From positions 66,164-118,909 of the forward strand of contig NZ_JANYGH010000024.1 of assembly GCF_025362475.1 (NCBI RefSeq): DNA of 52,746 bases, read 5' to 3'. Under the pieces are notes generated by a model that was not told where the DNA came from, ran no database searches, and was given only the letters and a program-made list of their open reading frames with translations. Position 1 is the first letter of the stretch, and every line of letters begins with the position of its first letter. The DNA is from Mucilaginibacter sp. (GTDB lineage: Bacteria > Bacteroidota > Bacteroidia > Sphingobacteriales > Sphingobacteriaceae). A program made the position numbers and the translations under genes. Below, in pieces: positions 1-9,654 of the stretch.

Positions 1-902
1 CCCAAATTGCACAACAAACGGCAACTACCGTAACGGCGGTTGTTTTAGGAAGCATAGCCGATGCAGAAATGGAGGCGTTAGGAAACTATGGAGCCAGCAA
101 GGTAATTCATATTGCCGATAACCGCCTTGATGAGCTTCACGCCCGTGCTTATACTACCGCTTTGGTAAATATTGCCCGCGCAGAGGATAGCAAGATCATT
201 ATAACACTTTATGATATTAATGGCCGTGCGGTTGCGCCAAGGGTAGCGGCGCAACTAAAGGCAGGCATAGTAGCCGGAGCGCTCTCCTACCCCAACCTGG
301 AGAAAGGGTTCGCTATCAAAAAGTCCGTTTTTTCGGGTAAGGCCTTTGCCTGGGTTAATGTACTAAGCGATGTAAAAGTAATTATGCTGATGCCGAATAC
401 CTTCCAGCTTAGTAAAACTGATGGTAAGGCGACGATAGAGAAACAGGATATCAGCTTTAGCGAAAAGGATTTTGGAATTAAGGTAACCGCCGTAAATAAA
501 GTTACAGGCGAAATAGCGCTTACTGATGCTACCCTTGTAGTATCTGGTGGCCGAGGCATGAAAGGCCCCGAAAACTGGGGGCTGATAGAGGACCTCGCAA
601 AAGAACTTGGTGCTGCAACAGCATGCTCACGCCCGGTAGCCGATACACATTGGCGTCCTCACCATGAGCATGTGGGGCAAACCGGGGGAACTATACGCCC
701 TGATCTTTATATAGCAGTAGGTATATCTGGCGCTATTCAACACCTGGCAGGCGTTAATGGTTCAAAAACTATTGTTGTAATTAACTCAGATCCCGAAGCT
801 CCGTTTTTTAAAGCGGCCAATTATGGTGTCGTAGGCGATGCTATGGCGGTTTTGCCAAAACTGACAGCAGCAGTAAAAAAGTTTAAAGAACAACATCATT
901 AA
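1..902 (+). CDS. etfA: Electron transfer flavoprotein alpha subunit, 5' end cut by window
   Basis: The reading frame is open from base 3, upstream of the first in-frame ATG at 69, so the gene starts outside the window. The visible part ends in the classic FAD-binding C-terminal domain of ETF alpha: GGRGMKGPENWGL, then RPVADTHW, VGQTGGTIRPDLYIAVGISG and an INSDPEAPFF segment. ETF alpha/beta is the soluble acceptor of electrons from acyl-CoA dehydrogenases and passes them to a membrane ETF:quinone oxidoreductase. That fits its position at the head of a fatty-acid oxidation cluster with an acyl-CoA dehydrogenase (5982) and membrane Fe-S proteins (11369, 12710) downstream. The beta subunit gene is probably just upstream, outside the window. 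The thioesterase gene starts 8 bases after the stop, which suggests one transcript. Confidence 0.95.
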   Translation, partial: QIAQQTATTVTAVVLGSIADAEMEALGNYGASKVIHIADNRLDELHARAYTTALVNIARAEDSKIIITLYDINGRAVAPRVAAQLKAGIVAGALSYPNLEKGFAIKKSVFSGKAFAWVNVLSDVKVIMLMPNTFQLSKTDGKATIEKQDISFSEKDFGIKVTAVNKVTGEIALTDATLVVSGGRGMKGPENWGLIEDLAKELGAATACSRPVADTHWRPHHEHVGQTGGTIRPDLYIAVGISGAIQHLAGVNGSKTIVVINSDPEAPFFKAANYGVVGDAMAVLPKLTAAVKKFKEQHH

Positions 903-909
903 TAATAGT

Positions 910-1359
910 ATGCACGTTTTTTATGAAGGCCAGGTACTATGGTCACAAATAGATGCCAACCAGCACATGAGGCATTCGGCCTATGCCGATCTTGCCGCAC
1001 AGGCCAGGTTGAATATGCTCGAAAAAGTAGGCTTAAATCCCATAAAACTTTTTGGATATAAAATAGGCCCGGTGCTTTTCAGGGAGGAACTATTTTACCT
1101 GCGCGAAATAGCGTTGGGCGATTATGTTACTGTAAGCTGTGAAATTACCCGCTCAAGGGCAGATGGATCTCGCTGGACCATCAGGCATGACCTGTATCGT
1201 GGTGATGGCATCAAAGCTGCGGTAATTATTACCGAAGGAGCCTGGATTGATATGGAGAAACGAAAGTTAACCATATTACCTGTTGAGTTAAGCAGCTTGT
1301 TTATGCACTCGCCCCGGAGCAGCGATTATGTTGAAGATTTCCCCAAACCAAAAGAATAA
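910..1359 (+). CDS. Hotdog-fold acyl-CoA thioesterase
   Basis: A 149-residue single-domain protein of the 4-hydroxybenzoyl-CoA thioesterase-like hotdog family. The N-terminal signature is WSQIDANQHMRHSAYADLAAQAR, which holds the D-x-N-x-H-M-x-x-x-x-Y pattern around the catalytic Asp of the YbgC/FadM type, followed by the strand FREELFYLREIALGDYVTV. It probably hydrolyses acyl-CoA to free acid and CoA in the cytosol, perhaps as a CoA-recycling valve for beta-oxidation. The substrate length cannot be told. It starts 8 bases after etfA and its 3' end is 35 bases from the acyl-CoA-binding protein start. Confidence 0.85.
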   Translation: MHVFYEGQVLWSQIDANQHMRHSAYADLAAQARLNMLEKVGLNPIKLFGYKIGPVLFREELFYLREIALGDYVTVSCEITRSRADGSRWTIRHDLYRGDGIKAAVIITEGAWIDMEKRKLTILPVELSSLFMHSPRSSDYVEDFPKPKE

Positions 1360-1393
1360 TACCCCTAAATTAACTAACCATAAAATTACAACC

Positions 1394-1660
1394 ATGAGTT
1401 TGAAAGAAAACTTTGAAACAGCCGTTAAAGAAAGTAAGGAACTAACCAAACGCCCGGATAATGAAACGCTGCTTAAATTATATAGCTTATACAAGCAGGC
1501 TACCGACGGTGACATAAGCCCCGATACACCTGTACCAAACATGTTTGATTTTGTAAATAAGGCCAAGTATGAAGCATGGAAAAGTTTAACAGGAATAACG
1601 CCCGATACCGCGATGGCTGATTACATTGATCTAATTGAACAGTTAAAACGCCCGGCCTAA
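1394..1660 (+). CDS. Acyl-CoA-binding protein (ACBP)
   Basis: This 88-residue protein has the length and pattern of the ACBP family: MSLKENFETAVKESKEL, then the conserved LLKLYSLYKQATDGD and the segment FDFVNKAKYEAWKSLTGIT. These hold the Tyr, Lys and Trp residues that line the acyl-CoA pocket in known ACBPs. The start at 1394 is chosen because family similarity begins there; an upstream in-frame Met at 1328 would add 22 unrelated residues and overlap the thioesterase gene. ACBP buffers and delivers long-chain acyl-CoA in the cytosol. It is far better known from eukaryotes, but its place here, among acyl-CoA enzymes, supports the same role. Confidence 0.93.
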   Translation: MSLKENFETAVKESKELTKRPDNETLLKLYSLYKQATDGDISPDTPVPNMFDFVNKAKYEAWKSLTGITPDTAMADYIDLIEQLKRPA

Positions 1661-1885
1661 ACTGCAATTAAAACAACCGAAATTTTGACAAATGTTTCCG
1701 CCATATGGCCCTATAGAATCCCTTACTTAATAGGATATTTGTTAACATAAACCAATTATAAATTATTCACCGCTCAGGTGGTTAAGTTTTTCTATTAAGA
1801 AGCATTTGACTACTGCCTTGTTGCATAGAGCTTCATGCAGGTGCTTTTTAGAATTATTTAATCACATGGCTATAACCCTAAAACA
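1661..1885. other. Intergenic region, probable promoter of the DUF2147 gene
   Basis: This 225-base gap is AT-rich, with no coding signal, no strong hairpin and no exact Bacteroidota TAnnTTTG promoter box that I could fix. It is the largest gap before the fadB-type genes, so a promoter for the following genes is plausible but not shown. Confidence 0.3.
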
Positions 1886-2344
1886 ATGTTAGTTTGTAAA
1901 AAACATCTCACCAGGTTAGTATTAATAATGCTCACCGTAGTATCCGCGGGGTTTGTAACCAAAGCACAGAGCGAAAAAGACAAAATTGAAGGCTTGTGGT
2001 ATAATGATGTTAAAAGTGCCAAAATACAGATAACGAAAGAAAAGGATGGCAAGTTTTATGGCAAGGTGGTTTGGCTTAAAGAACCATTAAAAAATGGCAA
2101 GCCCAAAGTTGATGAGCTTAACAGCGACGAAAAATTACGCACCCGACCCAGGCTTGGCCTGCCTGTATTATCTGGCTTTGAAAAAGATGGTGATAATAAA
2201 TACACAAACGGTAAAATTTATGATCCTAACAACGGTAAAACTTATAGCTGCAAAATTACCCATAAAGGTAAAACGCTTGATATAAGGGGTTATATCGGCA
2301 TCTCGCTATTTGGGCGTACCACTACCTGGGAGAGAGCAGAATAA
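1886..2344 (+). CDS. DUF2147 family secreted protein
   Basis: A 152-residue protein with an N-terminal signal peptide (about residues 1-27, hydrophobic RLVLIMLTVVSAGFVTKAQ), so it is exported. The mature part begins with EGLWYNDVKSAKIQI and runs through GKVVWLKEP, GLPVLSGFEKDGDNKYTNGKIYDPNNGKTYSCKI to a C-terminal TTTWER. These are hallmarks of the DUF2147 beta-barrel family, which is common in Bacteroidota and has no established function. It lies between acyl-CoA genes and may concern envelope lipid handling, but that is only a guess from context. Confidence 0.85.
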   Translation: MLVCKKHLTRLVLIMLTVVSAGFVTKAQSEKDKIEGLWYNDVKSAKIQITKEKDGKFYGKVVWLKEPLKNGKPKVDELNSDEKLRTRPRLGLPVLSGFEKDGDNKYTNGKIYDPNNGKTYSCKITHKGKTLDIRGYIGISLFGRTTTWERAE

Positions 2345-2387
2345 ATATTATAAAAAGATCTATCTACATTAATACAAGCATAAACAC

Positions 2388-4760
2388 ATGAGTGCTAAAC
2401 GAATTATAAAAAAAGTAGCTGTATTGGGTTCGGGTGTGATGGGCAGCCGTATAGCTTGCCATTTTGCAAACATTGGCCTGGAAGTACTGCTATTGGATAT
2501 TGTACCAAAAGATGCCGATGCCAAATCAAGAAATAAGCTGGTAAATGATGCGCTGACAGCGGCTTTAAAATCAAACCCCTCTCCTGTTTATTCAAAGGCC
2601 GTGGCTAAAAATATCAGCACCGGAAATTTTGATGATGATATGCCCAAAATCGCCGGTTGCGACTGGGTAATTGAGGTGGTAGTTGAACGACTTGATATTA
2701 AGCAAAAAGTATTCGAAAATGTAGAGAAATACCGTAAACCCGGTACCCTCATCACTTCCAACACATCTGGCATACCTATTCACCTAATGGCCGAAGGACG
2801 AAGTGACGATTTTAAAAAGCATTTTTGCGGCAGCCATTTCTTTAACCCACCCAGGTATTTGAAACTGCTGGAGGTGATTCCTACCAGTGATACCTTGCCC
2901 GAAGTGGTTGATTTTTTATTGCACTACGGCGAAAAATACTTAGGTAAAACAACAGTATTAGCAAAAGATACGCCTGCATTTATCGGCAATCGTATTGGAG
3001 TGTTCAGCATCATGAGCATCTTGCATTATGCAGAAAAAACCGGCATCTCCATTGAAGAAGTTGATAAACTTACCGGGCCGGTAATAGGTCATCCTAAATC
3101 GGCTACCTTCCGTACCAGCGATGTGGTAGGTTTAGATACCATGGTGCACGTGGCAAACGGCTTAAGCCAGGGCGTTCCCAATGATGAGGCTAAAGATCAG
3201 TTCCAGATCCCGGAGTTTGTAACCAAAATGGTGGCCAACAACTGGCTGGGCAGCAAAAGCGGACAAGGTTTTTATAAAAAAGAAAAAATTAACGGCGCAA
3301 ACGTATTTTACACGCTCAACCTAAAATCGCTTGAATACGAGCCATCTAAAAAGGTAAAATTCCCATCGCTTGAAACAACCAAAACGGTTGATAATTTAAA
3401 AGAGCGGATGAAGATACTGTTTGCAGCTAAAGACAAAGCCGGAGATTTTTACCGTGCTATATTTTACCAGCTGTTTGCCTATTCCAGTAATCGTATCCCC
3501 GAAATTTCTGATGAACTATATAAAATAGATGCCGCCATGAATGCCGGCTTCGGCTGGGAAACAGGTCCGTTTGAAAAATGGGATGCACTGGGTGTTGAAG
3601 CCACTGTTAAAGCGATGGAAGCCGGGGGCCATAAACCCGCGCAATGGGTTTATGCTATGCTGCAAAGCGGCATAGCAAGCTTTTATAAAATACAGGACGG
3701 CAAACGCCTTTATTATGATATCAAATCCAAAGCATACCAGGTGATCCCAGGTACCGAAGATTTCATCCTGCTGGATAACATCCGCGCGGCAAACACCATC
3801 TGGAAAAACAGCGGTACTACTATAACCGATCTTGGCGATGGTATCATTAACCTGGAATTTCATACTAAGATGAATACTATTGGCGGCGAGGTGATAGAAG
3901 GCATCAATAAGGCCATTACCCTTGCCGAACAAAGTTATAAAGGGCTGGTTATCTCCAACGAAGGTGGAAATTTCAGTGCAGGCGCCAACGTAGGGATGAT
4001 ATTTATGATGGCCGTTGAGCAGGAATTTGATGAATTGAATATGGTGATCAAAGCATTTCAAAACACAATGATGCGTATCCGGTATTCTTCTATCCCTGTT
4101 GTTGCCGCTCCCCATCAAATGGCCTTAGGTGGCAGCTGTGAGCTGTGTTTACATGCCGATAAGGTAGTGGCGCATGCCGAACTTTATATGGGTTTGGTTG
4201 AATTTGGCGTTGGCCTGATCCCCGGCGGTGGTGGCACCAAAGAGTTTGCCCTGCGTTTAAGTGACGAGTTACAGGATGGCGACATCGAGTTAAATAATTT
4301 CCGCGACAGGTTCCTGACCATTGGCCAGGCTAAAGTATCCACCTCGGCACAGGAAGCCTTTGAGCTGGGTTATTTGAAAAAAGGACGGGACATAGTTGTT
4401 GTATCCCGCAACAGGCTGTTATCCGAAGCTAAAAAGCAATGCCTGTTAATGGCCAATGAAGGCTATGTGCAGCCTGTTCAGCGCAAGGATATCAGGGTAT
4501 TGGGTAAACAGGCGCTTGGGCTGGCTTATGTAGGCGCCAATACCATGTTTAGCGGTAATTATATCAGCGAGCATGATGTTAAAATATCACAAAAACTGGC
4601 ATACGTACTTGCAGGTGCTGATCTATCGCAGCCAACATTGGTAAGTGAAGAGTATTTATTGAACCTGGAACGCGAGGCCTTTTTGTCACTCTGTACCGAA
4701 CGCAAAACATTAGAGCGGATACAATCCATTTTAACCGGCGGAAAAGCATTAAGAAACTAA
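2388..4760 (+). CDS. 3-hydroxyacyl-CoA dehydrogenase/enoyl-CoA hydratase (FadB-like)
   Basis: A 790-residue bifunctional enzyme for two steps of beta-oxidation: hydration of trans-2-enoyl-CoA and NAD-dependent oxidation of L-3-hydroxyacyl-CoA. The order is dehydrogenase first, unlike E. coli FadB. The NAD-binding Rossmann domain starts at VAVLGSGVMGSRIA (GxGxxG, residues about 11-30), with the C-terminal dehydrogenase domain near DTPAFIGNRIGVF. The crotonase domain lies at about 490-690. Both crotonase catalytic glutamates are present, Glu585 (GGSCELC) and Glu605 (VEFGVG), 20 residues apart as in active hydratases, before IPGGGGTKEF. The thiolase gene follows after 15 bases, the usual fadB-fadA pairing. 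Confidence 0.95.
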   Translation: MSAKRIIKKVAVLGSGVMGSRIACHFANIGLEVLLLDIVPKDADAKSRNKLVNDALTAALKSNPSPVYSKAVAKNISTGNFDDDMPKIAGCDWVIEVVVERLDIKQKVFENVEKYRKPGTLITSNTSGIPIHLMAEGRSDDFKKHFCGSHFFNPPRYLKLLEVIPTSDTLPEVVDFLLHYGEKYLGKTTVLAKDTPAFIGNRIGVFSIMSILHYAEKTGISIEEVDKLTGPVIGHPKSATFRTSDVVGLDTMVHVANGLSQGVPNDEAKDQFQIPEFVTKMVANNWLGSKSGQGFYKKEKINGANVFYTLNLKSLEYEPSKKVKFPSLETTKTVDNLKERMKILFAAKDKAGDFYRAIFYQLFAYSSNRIPEISDELYKIDAAMNAGFGWETGPFEKWDALGVEATVKAMEAGGHKPAQWVYAMLQSGIASFYKIQDGKRLYYDIKSKAYQVIPGTEDFILLDNIRAANTIWKNSGTTITDLGDGIINLEFHTKMNTIGGEVIEGINKAITLAEQSYKGLVISNEGGNFSAGANVGMIFMMAVEQEFDELNMVIKAFQNTMMRIRYSSIPVVAAPHQMALGGSCELCLHADKVVAHAELYMGLVEFGVGLIPGGGGTKEFALRLSDELQDGDIELNNFRDRFLTIGQAKVSTSAQEAFELGYLKKGRDIVVVSRNRLLSEAKKQCLLMANEGYVQPVQRKDIRVLGKQALGLAYVGANTMFSGNYISEHDVKISQKLAYVLAGADLSQPTLVSEEYLLNLEREAFLSLCTERKTLERIQSILTGGKALRN

Positions 4761-4775
4761 TCTAAACACAACAAA

Positions 4776-5954
4776 ATGAACGCATATATAGTAGCAGCAT
4801 CCCGCAGTGCAGTTGGAAAAGCAAGCCGTGGCGGTTTTAGGTTTACCCGACCGGATACCCTTGCTGCCGAAGTAATTAAGCAATTAGTGGCATCTGTACC
4901 CAATGTGGATAAAGAGCAAATTGAAGATGTGATTGTAGGCAACGCCACCCCCGAGGCCGAGCAAGGTTTAAATGTGGCGCGACTGATCTCGTTGATGGCT
5001 CTGGATACCGATAAAGTTCCAGGGATGACAGTGAACCGGTACTGTGCTTCGGGCTTAGAAACTATTGCCATCGCATCGGCAAAAATACATGCTGGCATAG
5101 CCGATTGCATTATAGCCGGTGGTGTAGAAAGCATGAGCCTGTTACCCATGGGTGGATGGCGCATTGTACCCAACGCCGATGTTGCCATAGCACATCCCGA
5201 TTATTACTGGGGTATGGGATTAACCGCCGAAGCTGTCGCCAGGGAATACAATATTAACCGCGATGAGCAGGACCAGTTTTCCTACCAATCGCATCAAAAG
5301 GCTATCAGTGCTATTGCAGGGGGGAAATTTAAAAATCAGATTGTTCCGGTTAATGTATCTGAAAACTATGTTGACGAAACTGGAAAAAGAAAAACAAGAT
5401 CATTTATAATAGATACAGACGAAGGGCCGCGTGCCGATACCTCTATAGAAGCATTAGCAAAACTTAAACCTGTGTTTGACGCCAAAGGGCTGGTAACTGC
5501 GGGTAATTCATCACAAACCAGCGATGGTGCCGCCTTTGTAATGGTAGTAAGTGAGCGTTTTATGAAAGCAAACAACCTTACCCCTATTGCCCGTTTGGTA
5601 AACTATGCCGTTGTTGGTGTTCCACCACGAATTATGGGTATTGGCCCTTTGTATGCAATTCCCGAAGTATTAAAAAAGGCGGGCCTAAAACAAGATGAAA
5701 TAGACCTTTTTGAACTGAATGAAGCTTTTGCATCGCAATCATTAGCAGTAATAAAGGGACTGGGCTTAAACCCCGATATCGTAAATGTTAACGGTGGCGC
5801 TATTGCATTGGGTCATCCGCTGGGATGCAGCGGTGCCAAACTTTCTGTACAGCTTTTTGATGAGCTGAAACAAAGGGATAAAAAATACGGCATGGTTACC
5901 ATGTGCGTTGGTACTGGACAAGGTGCCGCAGGGATATTTGAATTATTAAATTAA
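4776..5954 (+). CDS. Acetyl-CoA C-acyltransferase (3-ketoacyl-CoA thiolase)
   Basis: A 392-residue thiolase of normal family length that cleaves 3-ketoacyl-CoA with CoA to give acetyl-CoA and a shortened acyl-CoA. All catalytic residues are visible: nucleophile Cys90 (NRYCASGLE), His347 in GGAIALGHPLGCSGAK and Cys377 (TMCVGTGQGAAG). NEAFASQ, the conserved Asn-Glu-Ala-Phe motif, is also present. It sits 15 bases behind the fused dehydrogenase/hydratase gene and 27 bases before the acyl-CoA dehydrogenase gene, so the three probably form the core beta-oxidation operon. A biosynthetic acetoacetyl-CoA thiolase is less likely in this context. Confidence 0.95.
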   Translation: MNAYIVAASRSAVGKASRGGFRFTRPDTLAAEVIKQLVASVPNVDKEQIEDVIVGNATPEAEQGLNVARLISLMALDTDKVPGMTVNRYCASGLETIAIASAKIHAGIADCIIAGGVESMSLLPMGGWRIVPNADVAIAHPDYYWGMGLTAEAVAREYNINRDEQDQFSYQSHQKAISAIAGGKFKNQIVPVNVSENYVDETGKRKTRSFIIDTDEGPRADTSIEALAKLKPVFDAKGLVTAGNSSQTSDGAAFVMVVSERFMKANNLTPIARLVNYAVVGVPPRIMGIGPLYAIPEVLKKAGLKQDEIDLFELNEAFASQSLAVIKGLGLNPDIVNVNGGAIALGHPLGCSGAKLSVQLFDELKQRDKKYGMVTMCVGTGQGAAGIFELLN

Positions 5955-5981
5955 GATAAAAAACATTAAATACATACAATT

Positions 5982-7775
5982 ATGAGCACAGCAACAGAAA
6001 ACAAGCATTTAAAGGGTGGTGAGTTCCTGGTAAGAGAAACAAATGCTGAAGATGTGTTTATTCCTGAAAACTGGGATGAAGAGCAGCTGATGATAGCCCA
6101 AACCTGCCAGGACTTTGTGGAACAAAAAGTTGTTCCGGTGCTTGATCGTATAGATTTACAGGAAGAAGGGCTGATGATTCGTTTAGTTAACGAAGCGGGC
6201 GATTTGGGCATCCTGGGTGTTTCCATCCCCGAAGAATATGGCGGTTTTGGTAAGGATTTTACCACAGCAATGCTTATCAGCGAAAAAACCGGTCCGGGGG
6301 CATCATTTTCGGTAGCGGTTATGGCCCATACGGGTATTGGTACATTGCCTATACTATATTACGGTAACGACGAACAAAAAAATAAGTACATTCCTAAACT
6401 GGCTACCGGCGAATGGAAAGGCGCCTATTGCCTTACCGAACCGGGTGCGGGTTCAGATGCAAACTCGGGCAAAACGCGCGCTACACTATCTGCCGATGGT
6501 AAACATTACCTCATCAACGGGCAAAAAATGTGGATCACCAATGCGGGCTTTGCAGATGTATTCACCGTTTTTGCCAAAATTGACAATGACGAAAATTTGA
6601 GCGCCTTTATTGTTGAAAAAGGTTTTGAGGGCTTATCCCTTAACCCCGAAGAGCACAAAATGGGCATTAAGGGCAGCTCAACCCGCCAGGTATTTTTTAA
6701 TGATTGTAAAGTACCGGTAGAAAACTTGCTTTCGGAACGGGGTAACGGTTTTAAAATAGCGGTAAATATTCTTAACCTTGGCCGCATAAAATTAGGCGGG
6801 GCTGCATTGGGGGCTTCCAAATCTGTTATAACAAGTTCTGTTAAGTATGCCAACGAGCGTGAGCAGTTTGGCCGCCCTATTGCAAAATATGGCGCAATCC
6901 GTTATAAATTAGGCGAGCAGGTTATCCGCGCATACGCCGCCGAATCTGCCATGTACCGGGCAAGCCAGAACATTGAAGATGCCACACATAACTTAATTGA
7001 ACATGGCATGGATGCATCACAAGCCAAACTTAAAGGCACCGAACTATTTGCTATTGAAGCGGCAATTATAAAGGTACATGCATCAGAAGCGCTCGATTAT
7101 ATTGTGGATGAAGGCGTACAGATTTATGGTGGCATGGGGTACAGTGCAGAAGCACCAATGGACAGGGCTTATCGCGATAGCCGCATTAACCGCATATTTG
7201 AGGGTACTAACGAAATTAACCGTATCTTAACAGTAGATATGATATTGAAGCGCGCTATGAAAGGCGAGCTTGATTTAATGGGACCGGCGCAAACAGTTGC
7301 TACCGAATTAATGAGCATTCCTGATTTTAATATTGTTGAGGAAGATCTTTTCACCAAAGAAAAAAAGTATGTATCAAACTTTAAAAAAGCTATTTTACTG
7401 GTAGCAGGTGCAGCCGTTCAAAAACTGATGGCCAACCTTGCTAAAGAGCAGGAAGTTTTGATGAATATTGCCGATATGGTTATTGAAACCTATGCCAGTG
7501 AATCAATCCAGCTGAGGGTAGAAAAATTAGCCGGCCAGCGTGGTGAAGATGCTGTTAAGGATCAGATTGATATGATGCAGGTTTATATAAGGGATGCCGG
7601 TGATAAAATATTTAAAGCAGGTAAAGAAGCATTGAATGCTTTTGCCGAAGGCGATGAACGAAGGATGATGATGACCGGCCTAAAACGCTTTACCAAAACG
7701 GAGGATATCAACACCACCGCTGCCCGCAGAAGAATTGCGGCAAAACTGATTGAACAAAATAAATATTGCTTCTAA
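5982..7775 (+). CDS. Acyl-CoA dehydrogenase, long form
   Basis: A 597-residue FAD enzyme for the first step of beta-oxidation, acyl-CoA to trans-2-enoyl-CoA, passing electrons to ETF. The family signatures are YCLTEPGAGSDA (FAD/substrate contacts), WITNAGFADVF, REQFGRPI, and YGGMGYSAEAPMDRAYRDSR followed by IFEGTNEINR. The Glu in EGTNE matches the usual catalytic base. About 150 extra C-terminal residues after this motif resemble the very-long-chain type, suggesting a preference for long acyl chains, which is an inference. It follows the thiolase by 27 bases and precedes the ligase by 32. Confidence 0.94.
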   Translation: MSTATENKHLKGGEFLVRETNAEDVFIPENWDEEQLMIAQTCQDFVEQKVVPVLDRIDLQEEGLMIRLVNEAGDLGILGVSIPEEYGGFGKDFTTAMLISEKTGPGASFSVAVMAHTGIGTLPILYYGNDEQKNKYIPKLATGEWKGAYCLTEPGAGSDANSGKTRATLSADGKHYLINGQKMWITNAGFADVFTVFAKIDNDENLSAFIVEKGFEGLSLNPEEHKMGIKGSSTRQVFFNDCKVPVENLLSERGNGFKIAVNILNLGRIKLGGAALGASKSVITSSVKYANEREQFGRPIAKYGAIRYKLGEQVIRAYAAESAMYRASQNIEDATHNLIEHGMDASQAKLKGTELFAIEAAIIKVHASEALDYIVDEGVQIYGGMGYSAEAPMDRAYRDSRINRIFEGTNEINRILTVDMILKRAMKGELDLMGPAQTVATELMSIPDFNIVEEDLFTKEKKYVSNFKKAILLVAGAAVQKLMANLAKEQEVLMNIADMVIETYASESIQLRVEKLAGQRGEDAVKDQIDMMQVYIRDAGDKIFKAGKEALNAFAEGDERRMMMTGLKRFTKTEDINTTAARRRIAAKLIEQNKYCF

Positions 7776-7807
7776 CCGGGCTCATTTAATATTTTAAAAC
7801 AGGTTAT

Positions 7808-9619
7808 ATGAAGAATGTAGCAAGATTGTTTGATTGTATAAGCACACAGGCCCAAAATCCTAAAGCCGACCTGTTAAACGCCAAGGAAAACGGTGTATGG
7901 GTTTCCTACAGTACAACCGAGGTACATGAAAAAATCTATCAATTAGCTGTGGCTCTTCTCGGGATGGGCATATCAGCCGGTGATGGTACCACGGTAGGCA
8001 GGGATAAGGTTGGCCTGATCAGTAACGGCAGACCCGAGTGGGTCATAGTTGATTTGGCGGTTCAGTTAATAGGCGCCATACTGGTTCCTCTTTATCCCAA
8101 CAGCAGCTTAAAGGAAATTGAGCTAATTTTAATTGAAGCAGAGGTTAAGTGCATTTTTGTAAGTGATGCCGACCTTTGCGGCAAGGTAAATACCGTAATT
8201 GATCATGTGCCATCCTTAAAATCCATTTTTTCTTTTAATGATTTAAAAGACTGTAAAAGCTGGAAACAGCTGCTTAAACCTATTACGAACGCCGACAAAG
8301 AAAAAGTAAATGCAATAAGCGCCACCATTAAGGAAGATGATGTAACTACCATCATTTTCACCTCGGGCACCACTGGGCGCCCCAAAGGCGTAATGCTTAG
8401 CCACAAAAACATTGTAAATAATGTAACCGGATCGGGCGATGTACTGGATCAAATTCCTTTAGAAAATAAACGCGCGTTAAGCTTTTTACCGCTTAACCAT
8501 ATTTTCGAAAAAATGTGTACCTATATTTATCTCTTTTACGGTTTCTCTATTTATTATGCCGAAAGTATGGAGACTATTGGTTTTAATATGAAGGAGGTAA
8601 AGCCTTATATTTTTACAGCAGTACCCCGCTTATTGGAAAAAGTATTTGAAAAAATCATCATTGAAGGGCAAAAACTTACAGGCATAAAAAGGAGAATCTT
8701 TTTATGGTCAATTGTAATTGCAGAGGGGTTTGAGCTTACCGGTAAAAGCCCCTGGTATAAACTGCAATTAGCTATTGCCGATAAGCTTGTTTACAGTAAA
8801 TGGCGCAAAGCAATAGGCGGCAATATAAAGGCGATAGTTGTAGGTAGTTCAGCATGCCCCGTTAGATTGGAGCGAATATTTACCGCCGCTAACATGGTTA
8901 TTTTAGAGGGCTACGGCCTTACAGAAACCTCCCCGGTAATTTCCGTTAACCGATATGACCTTGCGCACAGAAAATTTGGTACAGTTGGGCCCTTGATAAA
9001 AGATGTGCAGGTTAAAATTGCCAGCGATGGAGAAATACTCACTAAAGGACCAAGTGTAATGGTGGGCTATTACAAAAACCCCGAACTTACTGCCGAGGTG
9101 CTGGAAGATGGCTGGTTCCATACCGGGGATATTGGCGTACTGGATAAAGATGGTTTCCTGAAAATTACCGACAGGAAGAAAGAGATCTTTAAAACATCAG
9201 GTGGTAAATATGTTGCACCGGGCCCCATTGAAAACCGCATGAAGGAGAGTCCGTTTATTGAGCAAATGATGGTTATTGGCGCAGACAGAAAATTCACATC
9301 GGCATTAATTGTACCCTCCTTTCCTAATCTTAAATTATGGTGCACTCAAAACAAGCTCGATATTTCTTCCAATAATGAAATTGTGACTAATGCCACCGTA
9401 ATTGCATTATTTCAATCAATTATAGAATCATTAAACACAGAGTTCAACCATGTTGAACAAGTTAAAAAATTCACTTTGATTCAACACGAATGGACCATTG
9501 ACGGCGGGGAACTTACCCCTACCGGTAAAATGAAGCGCCGCGCTATTTTAGAAAAATACGATAAAGAAATAGAAAAAATGTATACCAGCGACATTGACAA
9601 TCCGGCTGTTACTCATTAA
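7808..9619 (+). CDS. Long-chain fatty acid-CoA ligase
   Basis: A 603-residue member of the ANL adenylating superfamily. It activates fatty acids with ATP and CoA and so supplies the pathway encoded around it. Visible motifs are the phosphate-binding loop IIFTSGTTGRPKGVMLSHK (about 183-200), GYGLTETSP, the DGWFHTGDIG motif with the adenosine-binding Asp, and the hinge motif ITDRKKEIFKTSGGKYVAPG, which is typical of long-chain acyl-CoA synthetases. The C-terminal domain ends with TPTGKMKRRAI, which carries the conserved catalytic Lys region. No signal peptide or membrane segment is seen, so it is probably cytosolic or peripheral. Confidence 0.93.
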   Translation: MKNVARLFDCISTQAQNPKADLLNAKENGVWVSYSTTEVHEKIYQLAVALLGMGISAGDGTTVGRDKVGLISNGRPEWVIVDLAVQLIGAILVPLYPNSSLKEIELILIEAEVKCIFVSDADLCGKVNTVIDHVPSLKSIFSFNDLKDCKSWKQLLKPITNADKEKVNAISATIKEDDVTTIIFTSGTTGRPKGVMLSHKNIVNNVTGSGDVLDQIPLENKRALSFLPLNHIFEKMCTYIYLFYGFSIYYAESMETIGFNMKEVKPYIFTAVPRLLEKVFEKIIIEGQKLTGIKRRIFLWSIVIAEGFELTGKSPWYKLQLAIADKLVYSKWRKAIGGNIKAIVVGSSACPVRLERIFTAANMVILEGYGLTETSPVISVNRYDLAHRKFGTVGPLIKDVQVKIASDGEILTKGPSVMVGYYKNPELTAEVLEDGWFHTGDIGVLDKDGFLKITDRKKEIFKTSGGKYVAPGPIENRMKESPFIEQMMVIGADRKFTSALIVPSFPNLKLWCTQNKLDISSNNEIVTNATVIALFQSIIESLNTEFNHVEQVKKFTLIQHEWTIDGGELTPTGKMKRRAILEKYDKEIEKMYTSDIDNPAVTH

Positions 9620-9654
9620 TTTTCACTTCCTTATTCTTTTTATAACCCATGTAA

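Noticed and set aside
3516..4118. A 200-codon open frame on the minus strand inside the FadB-like gene
   Set aside because: It lies wholly antisense to a gene with clear catalytic motifs. Its product has no recognisable family and a composition expected from reversed codons.
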